The notes under the pieces were generated by a model that had not been told where the DNA came from, made no database searches, and worked only from the letters and a program-made list of their open reading frames with translations. A DNA stretch of 27,419 bases from Collinsella sp. (GTDB lineage: Bacteria > Actinomycetota > Coriobacteriia > Coriobacteriales > Coriobacteriaceae): positions 1 to 27,419 of the forward strand of contig JAHHSP010000004.1 of assembly GCA_020025115.1 (NCBI GenBank). Direction: 5' to 3'. Position numbers and translations under genes: made by a program. This document shows, piece by piece, positions 7,771 to 14,101 of this stretch; the stretch's first letter is position 1; each line of letters starts with the position of its first letter.

Positions 7771-8068
7771 GCAAAACCTCTCAAGCAAAATGGCACGCAC
7801 CCAGTATGCCAGAGTGCGTGCCAAATTCGTAAGGGTGAGCTATATAAGTGAAGAACCCAATGATTCTTCCAGTGAGTTGCAATCCCAGCCGTTTTACAAC
7901 TGCCATCATGCCCATCGCTTTCAATACGGCAAATAGCCCCGAACTGGTCCGCCAATTCAACGCACATCTCCTGCTATTTGATCGCACTGGGCTTCATCGC
8001 TTGTTCGTTCTTGCTTATGTACGGGAGCGAGCTCAGGATCGACAGCGAAGAGATTGCGTAGGGACGAC
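7771..8068. other. Intergenic stretch with a possible gene remnant
   Basis: About 300 bp between the nucleoside hydrolase (minus) and the small regulator (plus), more AT-rich than its surroundings. It contains the inverted repeat at 7791-7823. One plus-strand frame is open from about 7876 to the TAG at 8059-8061 but has no good start. Its end reads 'YLIALGFIACSFLLMYGSEL' and then 'RIDSEEIA', a membrane-segment-like tail. Small YozG-like regulators commonly follow a DUF2975 membrane protein gene, and this tail sits where that gene would end, so it may be a decayed copy. This is a weak inference. Confidence 0.3.
7791..7823. promoter_or_regulatory. Perfect 10-bp inverted repeat before the nucleoside hydrolase (operator or attenuator)
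   Basis: TGGCACGCAC (7791-7800) and GTGCGTGCCA (7814-7823) flank a 13-nt spacer, 21 bp upstream of the hydrolase start. On the minus strand the repeat is followed by TTTTGC, so the RNA could also form a terminator-like hairpin. A palindromic TATATA at 7841-7846 could serve as a -10 box in either direction. Operator and leader-attenuator readings cannot be separated by sequence alone. Confidence 0.55.
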
Positions 8069-8326
8069 ATGCCGATAGTGATGCGTCTCGACCGCGTGAT
8101 GGCAGACCGAAAAATGAGCGCAACGGAACTTGCGCAGCGAATCGACTCGACCCCGGTCAACATCTCCCGCATAAAGAATGGCCACATCCGCGGCATTCGC
8201 ATCAGCACGCTTGAGCAATTGTGCGCCGCACTCAAATGCACGCCCGGGGATTTGATTGAATATATGGACGATGACGAATATCGAGCCCGCTTTGGACAAG
8301 AAGCACATAGCGAGCCTCAATCCTAG
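8069..8326 (+). CDS. Small Cro/YozG-like helix-turn-helix regulator
   Basis: An 85-residue DNA-binding protein that is nearly all one helix-turn-helix domain. 'MPIVMRLDRVMADRKMSATE' opens it, 'LAQRIDSTPVNISRIKNGHI' holds the two HTH helices, and 'ISTLEQLCAALKCTPGDLIE' closes the five-helix fold. This is the HTH_26 (XRE/Cro) type represented by B. subtilis YozG. The ATG at 8069 is preceded by TAGGGA; an in-frame TTG at 8054 is an alternative. The usual DUF2975 membrane partner is not intact upstream. Target genes are unknown; the divergent nucleoside hydrolase is one possibility. The gene is followed by a clear terminator. Confidence 0.85.
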   Translation: MPIVMRLDRVMADRKMSATELAQRIDSTPVNISRIKNGHIRGIRISTLEQLCAALKCTPGDLIEYMDDDEYRARFGQEAHSEPQS

Positions 8327-8335
8327 CAAAGCACT

Positions 8336-8368
8336 CGGGGCGCAGTTCTCATACCGAACCGCGCCCCG
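8336..8368. terminator. Terminator hairpin after the small regulator
   Basis: CGGGGCGC (8336-8343) pairs with GCGCCCCG (8361-8368). After one mismatch GTTC (8345-8348) pairs with GAAC (8356-8359), leaving a 7-nt loop. It lies between the converging regulator and uppP genes and could serve both. The T-tract is weak. Confidence 0.7.
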
Positions 8369-8408
8369 ATGATTGTGTCAATCCAGAACAATCAGACCAT
8401 CAAGTTCT

Positions 8409-9344
8409 TTAGACCAGCATGAAGTACGCGAGGACCGCGATGCCGAGCGCGATGCGGTAAACGCCGAAGGCCGTGAAGTCATGACGCCGGACAAAACCCA
8501 TGAGCCACTTGATGGCGACGAGCGAGACGATGAACGCGACGATGCAGCCGACCGCGAGAATGGCGATGCCACTCGGGTCGAACACGCCGCCCTTGAGGAA
8601 GAACTTCACGAGTTTGAGGAAGCTCGCACCGAACATGACGGGGATCGCCAGGAAGAAGGTGAACTTGGCCGCCACGGAGCGCGTGGTGCCCAGCAGCAGG
8701 CCGCCGATGATGGTGGAACCGGAGCGCGAAGTGCCGGGAATGAGTGACAGGACCTGGAAGCAACCGATGCCGAGGGCAGTTTTATAGGAGAGGTCATCGA
8801 GCGTGGTGATGGCACCGAAATCCCCGCCCTCGGTGGACTCGGCAGCAGGGGCGGGCGCGGCGAAGTGGGCACCGCGTGCGCGAGAGCCGGGAACAGCACC
8901 CTCGGCCGCCACGCGAGCGGCGAGCTTATTGGCGCGCCAGCGCTCGATCACGATGAAGGCGATGCCGTACACGATGAGCGCAGCGGCGACGACCCAGGCG
9001 TTGTAAAGGTGCTCTTCCATGAAATCGTCCAACGGGATGCCGATGATCGCCGCCGGCAGGCAACCCACGACGATCTTGCCCCACAGATTCCAGGTAGAGC
9101 GGCACTCCTGCCTCGTCTTGCCGAACCCGAACGGCAGCAGGTCGCGCATGAACAGCACACATACGGCGAGAATGGCGCCGAGCTGGATGACGACGAGGAA
9201 CATGTTCCAAAATTCCTCGGTGACGTTCAGCTCGATGAACTCGTCCACCAAAATCATATGGCCCGTCGATGAGATGGGCAGCCACTCCGTGATGCCCTCG
9301 ACCAGGCCAAGGAAGGCGGATTTGAACAGCTCGATAATATCCAC
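8409..9344 (-). CDS. uppP: Undecaprenyl-diphosphatase
   Basis: A 311-residue multi-pass membrane enzyme of the BacA/UppP family. It dephosphorylates undecaprenyl diphosphate to recycle the lipid carrier for peptidoglycan and other wall polymers, and gives bacitracin tolerance. 'GLVEGITEWLPISSTGHMIL' (residues 13-32) supplies the conserved glutamates and the serine-rich motif, and 'PGTSRSGSTIIGGLLLG' is the second catalytic motif. The protein is longer than the usual ~270 residues because a hydrophilic Ala/Gly-rich loop (about residues 140-178, including 'RARGAHFAAPAPAAEST') is inserted between helices. Such a loop is known in some homologues. The start is GTG at 9344 with GAGGAGG about 5 nt before it. 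It is transcribed alone, divergent from the stress-protein gene. Confidence 0.95.
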   Translation of the reverse strand: MDIIELFKSAFLGLVEGITEWLPISSTGHMILVDEFIELNVTEEFWNMFLVVIQLGAILAVCVLFMRDLLPFGFGKTRQECRSTWNLWGKIVVGCLPAAIIGIPLDDFMEEHLYNAWVVAAALIVYGIAFIVIERWRANKLAARVAAEGAVPGSRARGAHFAAPAPAAESTEGGDFGAITTLDDLSYKTALGIGCFQVLSLIPGTSRSGSTIIGGLLLGTTRSVAAKFTFFLAIPVMFGASFLKLVKFFLKGGVFDPSGIAILAVGCIVAFIVSLVAIKWLMGFVRRHDFTAFGVYRIALGIAVLAYFMLV

Positions 9345-9460
9345 GTGTCCTCCTCAGGGGCGCGACAAGGCGCGCCGAGCATGTCGATACAAAAGGCGCC
9401 ACTTTGCAGCGCGATAACCCATTATCACCCGATACGATGCGCTGCACCGAAAATGCGTGC

Positions 9461-9505
9461 CGTTCGCGATATATCGAACGCAAATGTAAGCAGAATGGGT
9501 ATAAC
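9461..9505 (+). promoter_or_regulatory. Candidate promoter and palindrome upstream of the UspA gene
   Basis: The 224-bp divergent space between uppP and the UspA gene is AT-rich. It holds CGTTCG (9461-9466) and CGAACG (9475-9480) as an inverted repeat around the self-complementary CGATATATCG (9467-9476). Downstream is TATAAC at 9500-9505, a plausible -10 for the stress-protein gene. I see no good -35, so an activator at the palindrome is possible. GATAAcccaTTATC at 9413-9426 is a second small palindrome near the uppP side. Confidence 0.4.
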
Positions 9506-9568
9506 TGTGGCATGGTAAAGCACCATGAACCGGGCGCGTGAAAGCCCGCATAGACCAAGGAGGTCACC

Positions 9569-10006
9569 ATGCACGAGGGTTATTCCAAGGTATTCGTCGC
9601 CCTTGACGGTACTGAGCAGCAGGATTTCGTCCTCACCCGCGCGATCAAGGTCGCCGCGAACAACGGCGCCGCGCTCGTCATCGGCCATGTGATCGACTCC
9701 ACGGCGCTCGAGTCCGCCGGTTCCTACCCCGCCGACCTGATTCAAGGTCTGCAAGACGCCTTCACCAACTCCATCGCCGCCCAAGTCGAGGAGGCCAAGG
9801 CCAACCCCGCCATCCCCTCCGTCGACGTCATGATTCGCGCCGGTCGCATCCGCGAGACCCTGAAGGACGAGATGCTCGACGTCATCGAGCCCGACCTGGT
9901 CCTTTGCGGCGCCCGCGGCCTGTCCTCCATCAAGTACGCGCTGCTCGGCTCCATCTCGACGTTCCTGCTGCGCAACACCGACTGCGACATCTTGGTCGTC
10001 AAGTAG
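9569..10006 (+). CDS. Universal stress protein, UspA family
   Basis: A 145-residue single-domain universal stress protein, a cytosolic dimer of the ATP-binding type. The N-terminal strand 'YSKVFVALDGTEQQDFVLTR' includes the conserved Asp of the first loop. The C-terminal 'CGARGLSSIKYALLGSIS' is the G-2x-G-9x-G-S nucleotide-binding motif, and 'CDILVVK' is the last strand. AAGGAGG (9557-9563) sits 5 nt before the ATG, a very strong ribosome-binding site that suggests abundant expression. It is monocistronic and followed by a textbook terminator. The physiological trigger cannot be told from sequence. Confidence 0.94.
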   Translation: MHEGYSKVFVALDGTEQQDFVLTRAIKVAANNGAALVIGHVIDSTALESAGSYPADLIQGLQDAFTNSIAAQVEEAKANPAIPSVDVMIRAGRIRETLKDEMLDVIEPDLVLCGARGLSSIKYALLGSISTFLLRNTDCDILVVK

Positions 10007-10049
10007 CGCAAAACGGGATGCTCCGCACCGCCTACATGCCCCCAACCTC

Positions 10050-10076
10050 GAAGGCCGCCCTTTTCGGGCGGCCTTC
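10050..10076. terminator. Terminator after the UspA gene
   Basis: GAAGGCCGCCC (10050-10060) pairs perfectly with GGGCGGCCTTC (10066-10076) around TTTTC, followed by TTCTT. It lies between the converging stress-protein gene and lacI-type gene and may work for both. Confidence 0.88.
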
Positions 10077-10114
10077 TTCTTGGCCTCAATTGGAAACAGA
10101 TGCGAGCCGACGCG

Positions 10115-11134
10115 CTACAGACGAGCGACGCTGGCGTTTTGGACGAGGCGCGGCGAAAGCAGCCGCTCCTCAAACGGCCCCGGCGCGCCATCCTTGGCCT
10201 CGACGCGGGCAAGCAGCAACTCGAGGGCATGGTCGGCCAGCTCCTCAACGTCTTGTTCGATCGCGGTGAGCGCGGGCTCGAACAACGCGTCGGCGGCGGA
10301 GTTGTCGTAACTCACAAGCGAATAGTCCCGCGGCACGCGTTTGCCGTGCGCGTACAGGCACTTGAGCACACCGAGGGCTATGTTGTCGGAACTCGCGAAA
10401 ATCGCCGTGGCGTCGGAGGCCACGATGTCCTCGGCGGCGCGGCACCCGTCGGCGATGTAATAATCGCTCTCGAACACCAGGTCCTCGGAGAAGGTCTCAC
10501 CGGCCTCGGCAAACGCGCGTCGGCAGCCGGCCAGGCGATCGCGACCGGTGCGCGACGCGGTGTTCACCACGCACGCGATGCGGCGATGCCCCTCGTCGAG
10601 CAGATGCCTGGTCGCCAGGTATCCGCCGAGCTCGCTGTCAAAGCGGACCTCGTCGCCGGGAGCGCTCTCGATCGAACGGTCGACCATCACCACGGGCACG
10701 ATACCGGCCTCGAGCTGCTCCATGAGCGACGGATCGGGCGAAACCTCCTCGGCGGCGACAAGGAAGATCCCATCGACGCCGCGGTTGATCAACAGGCGAA
10801 CCAGATCGGCATCGTTCTCGGTCTTGCCATCTGAATTCATGATGAACAGGGCATATCCGCGTTCACGGCAACGAACCTCAAGGTTGCGGGCAAACGAAGA
10901 GAAAAAGCGGCTCATGATATTCGGCACGACGAGACCGAAGGTCCTCGACTGCTGCATGACCAGGCTGCGCGCGATCTGATTGGGCACATAGCGCTTCTGC
11001 GCGGCGACCTCCTTGATACGCCGGCGGTTCTCATCCGAGATGCGGCAGGGACGGTCGTTGAGAACGAGCGACACCGCCGACGGCGACAGCCCGACCTCCT
11101 GCGCGATTTCCTTGAGCGTGACCTTTGCCGCCAT
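10115..11134 (-). CDS. LacI-family transcriptional regulator
   Basis: A 339-residue repressor or activator. Residues about 5-60 form the LacI headpiece: 'TLKEIAQEVGLSPSAVSLVL' is the helix-turn-helix, and the hinge helix lies near 'YVPNQIARSLVMQQSRT'. The remaining ~275 residues are a periplasmic-binding-protein-like sugar-sensor domain: 'FGLVVPNIMSRFFSSFARNL', 'RGVDGIFLVAAEEV', 'HLLDEGHRRIACV' and 'IFASSDNIALGVLKCL'. The ligand is unknown. No sugar transport or catabolic genes are adjacent, so the target is probably elsewhere; control of the nucleoside genes is conceivable (compare CytR and PurR in the same family) but unsupported. The ATG at 11134 is preceded by GGGGG. Confidence 0.93.
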   Translation of the reverse strand: MAAKVTLKEIAQEVGLSPSAVSLVLNDRPCRISDENRRRIKEVAAQKRYVPNQIARSLVMQQSRTFGLVVPNIMSRFFSSFARNLEVRCRERGYALFIMNSDGKTENDADLVRLLINRGVDGIFLVAAEEVSPDPSLMEQLEAGIVPVVMVDRSIESAPGDEVRFDSELGGYLATRHLLDEGHRRIACVVNTASRTGRDRLAGCRRAFAEAGETFSEDLVFESDYYIADGCRAAEDIVASDATAIFASSDNIALGVLKCLYAHGKRVPRDYSLVSYDNSAADALFEPALTAIEQDVEELADHALELLLARVEAKDGAPGPFEERLLSPRLVQNASVARL

Positions 11135-11285
11135 GCTGTACCCCCATAAACGAACGAAGGACGTACGTTTCCATACGCCCGACGCTTCATTTTCCTCTTT
11201 TGAGGGTGATGGTCAACGCCTTTATCACTGAGCGGCGCCCCCTGCACGATGGGCGGTCGGCTCCTCGCGAGTCCCCACAAAGGGA
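11135..11285. promoter_or_regulatory. Upstream region of the LacI-type gene
   Basis: AAACG (11148-11152) and CGTTT (11166-11170) flank a stretch containing the palindrome ACGTACGT (11161-11168), a position suitable for autoregulation. TTGACC (minus strand, 11216-11211) is a possible -35, with no convincing -10 at the right distance. No terminator with a T-tract is visible for the kinase gene. Confidence 0.25.
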
Positions 11286-12350
11286 TCATTCGAAGTAGTG
11301 CATCTTGTTCGTCGGGAACACGATGGTCACCGCGAAGTACTCCCCCGGAACCGATCGCGCGCGCACCGCGAGCCCCATCTTGTCACACAGGCGCTTGACC
11401 AGGTACAACCCCATGCCCGTGGCGCGTTTGCCCGTGCGGCCGTTCTCGCCGGTGAACCCGCGGTCGAACACACGCCCCAGGTCGCCCTCCTCCACGCCGC
11501 AACCGTTGTCACGCACTTCCAACTCGATGCGCTCGCCGGACAGCCCCTCATCGCACAAACGGCTCGTGAACACCATCTCGGCACCCTCGCCCGCGGCGTA
11601 CTTAGCGCTGTTCTGGATGAGCTGCCCCAAGATGAAGTTCATCCACTTCTCGTCCGTGAACACCGTCTGCTCAAGATCGACGCGATACGGCGCCACATGC
11701 GCCCCCATCAGCACGCGCGCGTTGGCGCGCACCGCGTCGCCCACAAGTTTTTGCAAGCTGTGGGGACGAATCAGGTAATCGCGGTCGAGTGATTCGGATC
11801 GGGCGAAGAACAGCGCCTGCTCGATGAAGCCCTCGACGCGGTCGAGCTCCTCTCCAAGCGCCTCGGTCTTCTCGAGCAGCACCTCGCCCGTCTCATCGGC
11901 GGGAAGGCTCTCCACGAGGTTCTCGAGCATGAGGTGCGCGGCGGCCAAGGGCGACTTCGCCTCATGGACCCAGGTCTCGACGTATTCACGGTAGTCCTGC
12001 GACTGGCGGCGGTACTCCGAGACATCGTCGTTGGCGGCCTTCGATACGGCGCTCAAGGCCTCGTAGGCAAGCCTGCCCTCCGGGTAATCGGGCTCGTCCA
12101 CCATCTCGAAGATCCACAGCGGATGTTCTACGTCGTCGATGCAGGCGGCGAGGTCTCCGTAAAACGGGCACTTGCGGCGATAGTCGATGACGATCGAGGC
12201 GAGCGCCGCGCCGACGATCACGCCGACGACGAGCAGGGAGAGCCCCGAGCTCACACCCGAGACCAGCAAAACAAACGCACTGAGGGCCGCGGCGGCGAGC
12301 GCCAGGGCGAGCGCGGGCCAATGCGACCCCATGAATTTCGCGAAGTTCAC
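11286..12350 (-). CDS. Sensor histidine kinase, BceS-like
   Basis: A 354-residue membrane-bound kinase. Two hydrophobic segments near the N-terminus ('WPALALALAAAALSAFVLLV' and 'GLSLLVVGVIVGAALASIVI') are joined by a very short loop, the layout of intramembrane-sensing kinases of the BceS/GraS type. The phospho-acceptor is H129 in 'ETWVHEAKSPLAAAHLML'. The ATPase boxes are 'LIQNSAKYA' (N box), 'EVRDNGCGVEEGDLGRVFDR' (G1/F) and 'ATGMGLYLVKRLCDKMG' (G2). The start is taken as GTG at 12350, 8 bp after the regulator stop with AGGGGG just upstream; ATG at 12332 is an alternative. It probably reports envelope stress such as antimicrobial peptides to the adjacent regulator. No BceAB-type exporter is next to it. 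Confidence 0.92.
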   Translation of the reverse strand: MNFAKFMGSHWPALALALAAAALSAFVLLVSGVSSGLSLLVVGVIVGAALASIVIDYRRKCPFYGDLAACIDDVEHPLWIFEMVDEPDYPEGRLAYEALSAVSKAANDDVSEYRRQSQDYREYVETWVHEAKSPLAAAHLMLENLVESLPADETGEVLLEKTEALGEELDRVEGFIEQALFFARSESLDRDYLIRPHSLQKLVGDAVRANARVLMGAHVAPYRVDLEQTVFTDEKWMNFILGQLIQNSAKYAAGEGAEMVFTSRLCDEGLSGERIELEVRDNGCGVEEGDLGRVFDRGFTGENGRTGKRATGMGLYLVKRLCDKMGLAVRARSVPGEYFAVTIVFPTNKMHYFE

Positions 12351-12358
12351 GATGCCCC

Positions 12359-13033
12359 CTACACCGAATACCCACGCCCACGGTGCGTGGTGAGATAACC
12401 CGTGACGCCGATCTTCTCGAGTGTCGCGCGGAGGCGGTTGATGTTCACCGTGAGGGTGTTGTCGTCCACAAAGGCGTCGGAATCCCACAGGTCCCGCATG
12501 ATGGCCTCGCGGCTCACGATCGTGCCCGCATGACTGATGAGCAGGGAAAGGATGCGCATCTCGTTTTTGGTGAGCTCGACGCTTCGCCCGGTGTCGACGG
12601 CAGTGGCCATGGAGCGGGACAGGTCGATCGAAACCCCGTTATGCGCGAGCTCATGAGAGGCCTCGCCGGAGCCCTGTACGCGACGGAGCAGCGCCTGCAC
12701 GCGCGCGACGAGCACACGAGCGCTGTAGGGCTTGGGGATGAAATCGTCCGCGCCCATGGTCATGCTCATGACCTCGTCGACCTCGGTCACGCGCGAGGTG
12801 AGCACGATGACGGGGATGTCGGACTGCTGGCGCAGCTCGCGACAGATGAGTTGGCCGTCCGTGCCGGGCAAGGTGAGGTCGAGCAGCACGAGGTCGGGGC
12901 GGACGGCGAGAATATCGTCGACCACGCGGTCGAACGTGAGACAGTAGGACACCTCGAAGCCCTGACGCTCGAGCACCTCGATGACCTCGTTGCGAATGGG
13001 TGCGTCATCCTCGACCACGAATATGCGCGCCAT
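12359..13033 (-). CDS. Response regulator, OmpR/BceR family
   Basis: A 224-residue DNA-binding response regulator. The receiver domain starts 'MARIFVVEDDAPIRNEV' with acidic pocket residues E8-D10. The phosphorylated residue is D52 in 'DLVLLDLTLPGTDG', and the switch Thr/Ser and Lys are in 'VIVLTSR' and 'DDFIPKPYS'. The C-terminal winged helix includes 'LTKNEMRILSLLISHAG', 'DDNTLTVNINRLRATLE' and 'HRGRGYSV'. The ATG at 13033 gives the family-typical N-terminus; an in-frame ATG at 13084 would add 17 residues of no similarity. A weak GGAAGG lies 11 or more nt upstream. It is the first gene of a two-gene operon with the kinase. A candidate -10 (CATAAT, minus strand, 13113-13108) lies upstream. 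Confidence 0.94.
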   Translation of the reverse strand: MARIFVVEDDAPIRNEVIEVLERQGFEVSYCLTFDRVVDDILAVRPDLVLLDLTLPGTDGQLICRELRQQSDIPVIVLTSRVTEVDEVMSMTMGADDFIPKPYSARVLVARVQALLRRVQGSGEASHELAHNGVSIDLSRSMATAVDTGRSVELTKNEMRILSLLISHAGTIVSREAIMRDLWDSDAFVDDNTLTVNINRLRATLEKIGVTGYLTTHRGRGYSV

Positions 13034-13115
13034 GCCCGGGCCGCCTTCCTCTTCACTCGTGCCTTGGCGGCCATCGCGAAACACCCGCCCTGCGTTGCTT
13101 TAGTTCATTATGACG

Positions 13116-13145
13116 CGACCCGCCGCATGAGAAGGCGGCGGGTCG
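13116..13145 (-). terminator. Hairpin between the unknown gene and the response regulator
   Basis: CGACCCGCCGC (13116-13126) pairs perfectly with GCGGCGGGTCG (13135-13145) around an 8-nt loop. It lies 112 bp past the stop of the minus-strand gene at 13257 and before the regulator promoter, so it probably ends that transcript. There is little T-tract. Confidence 0.65.
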
Positions 13146-13256
13146 ACGAGGTTTCAGCAATGTAAGCCTCATGGGAGAGCCCTGCGATTGGAAGGATATC
13201 GGGGCGGCGACAACGCGTCCGGCATACCGGCGAATGGGCCAGCTGCGCGAAACGAG

Positions 13257-14000
13257 CTACTTGAAGAGCTTGGCCAGTCCATCTGAGAAGGCACGCGCCG
13301 CCGCAAGGGCCTCGGCGGAAACGGGCATGGGGGCTGCTCGCCCATCTTCAACCACCACACCGTGCTCATCGGAGATGAGAAAGACGGCACTCGGCCCCTC
13401 GAGATCGGCAAGAGCATCCTCGAGCCGGGCACCGTCCTCCAGGGCGCGCACGACCTCTCGGCCCTGCGTGGCGGCGAGTTGCCCCACAAGAGTCGCGGCG
13501 CCGCAGAGATGCTCCTCGGGTGCAGCGAATATCAGCATGCGACCTTCGGGCGTCACCGCGGCCAGCAGCTCGGGGGCGACGCCGGTGTTGGCTTGCTCAC
13601 GGCGAGCCTCCTCCGCACGGGAGACCAAGGCGTCGCGGGAACGATCGGCGAGTGGCTCATAGGGCCCCACGCTCATGAGCGCATCGCCGTTGACATCGAT
13701 CACCGTCATGAGCACGCCATCCGGGTCTTGATAGTCGCCGGCGGCAAGAGACCATTCGACGTGCTGCTTGGCCCAGGAGAGCATGTTGGTGGTGAGCGGG
13801 GCACCGTTCACCACGCGTTGGGAGAGCGCGCGGATGTGCCTGTTCAGCATGGGTACGGCGCGGCGGGCCATGCGCCATCGGCACACGAGCGCCGGCTCAG
13901 CGAGCTCGAACCTGCCACCGCCACGCTCCTGCTCGGCACAGAACTGCTCGTAGGTAGCACACTCCTCAGCTGAATTGAAAAACGGCTCAAGCTCGCTCAA
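13257..14000 (-). CDS. Conserved-looking protein of unknown function, TTG start
   Basis: About 247 residues, not recognised as a known family. It is soluble and acidic, with no signal peptide or membrane segment. The N-terminal half is helical and charged ('SAEECATYEQFCAEQERGGG', 'WRMARRAVPMLNRHIRALSQ'). The middle contains 'GVLMTVIDVNGDALMSVGPY', and later come 'TPEGRMLIFAAPEEHLCG' and 'GPSAVFLISDEHGVVVEDG', which look like alternating strands of a small sensor or SseB-like fold, but this is a guess. The start is taken as TTG at 14000 with GAGAGGAG about 6 nt before it. The frame is also open to an ATG at 14072, but that extension runs through two copies of a dispersed repeat and is unlikely to be coding. 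It lies alone between purH and the two-component operon. Confidence 0.7.
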   Translation of the reverse strand: MSELEPFFNSAEECATYEQFCAEQERGGGRFELAEPALVCRWRMARRAVPMLNRHIRALSQRVVNGAPLTTNMLSWAKQHVEWSLAAGDYQDPDGVLMTVIDVNGDALMSVGPYEPLADRSRDALVSRAEEARREQANTGVAPELLAAVTPEGRMLIFAAPEEHLCGAATLVGQLAATQGREVVRALEDGARLEDALADLEGPSAVFLISDEHGVVVEDGRAAPMPVSAEALAAARAFSDGLAKLFK

Positions 14001-14019
14001 GGCTGCTCCTCTCGTGTTG

Positions 14020-14068
14020 TGCAATTCGTACCCGTCCCCAAGTGCAATTTGTACCCGTCCCCAATTGC
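14020..14068. repeat. Two tandem copies of a short dispersed repeat
   Basis: TGCAATTCGTACCCGTCCCC begins at 14020 and TGCAATTTGTACCCGTCCCC at 14043, a 23-bp period with one difference in that span. The second copy continues into AATTGC, forming short terminal inverted repeats (GCAATT...AATTGC). A third copy with the same core and ends is at 24937-24963. All three are intergenic and in the same orientation. Confidence 0.85.
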
Positions 14069-14089
14069 GCACCCCGAAAGAAGGGGTGC
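14069..14089 (-). terminator. Short hairpin after purH
   Basis: GCACCCC (14069-14075) pairs with GGGGTGC (14083-14089) around a 7-nt loop, 13 bp downstream of the purH stop. The stem is GC-rich with no T-run beyond it, so efficiency is uncertain. Confidence 0.55.
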
Positions 14090-14101
14090 CTGGGAAAGCG
14101 C

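Noticed and set aside
14001..14072. N-terminal extension of the unknown protein to the ATG at 14072
   Set aside because: It runs through two copies of a dispersed repeat, while a TTG at 14000 has a good Shine-Dalgarno.
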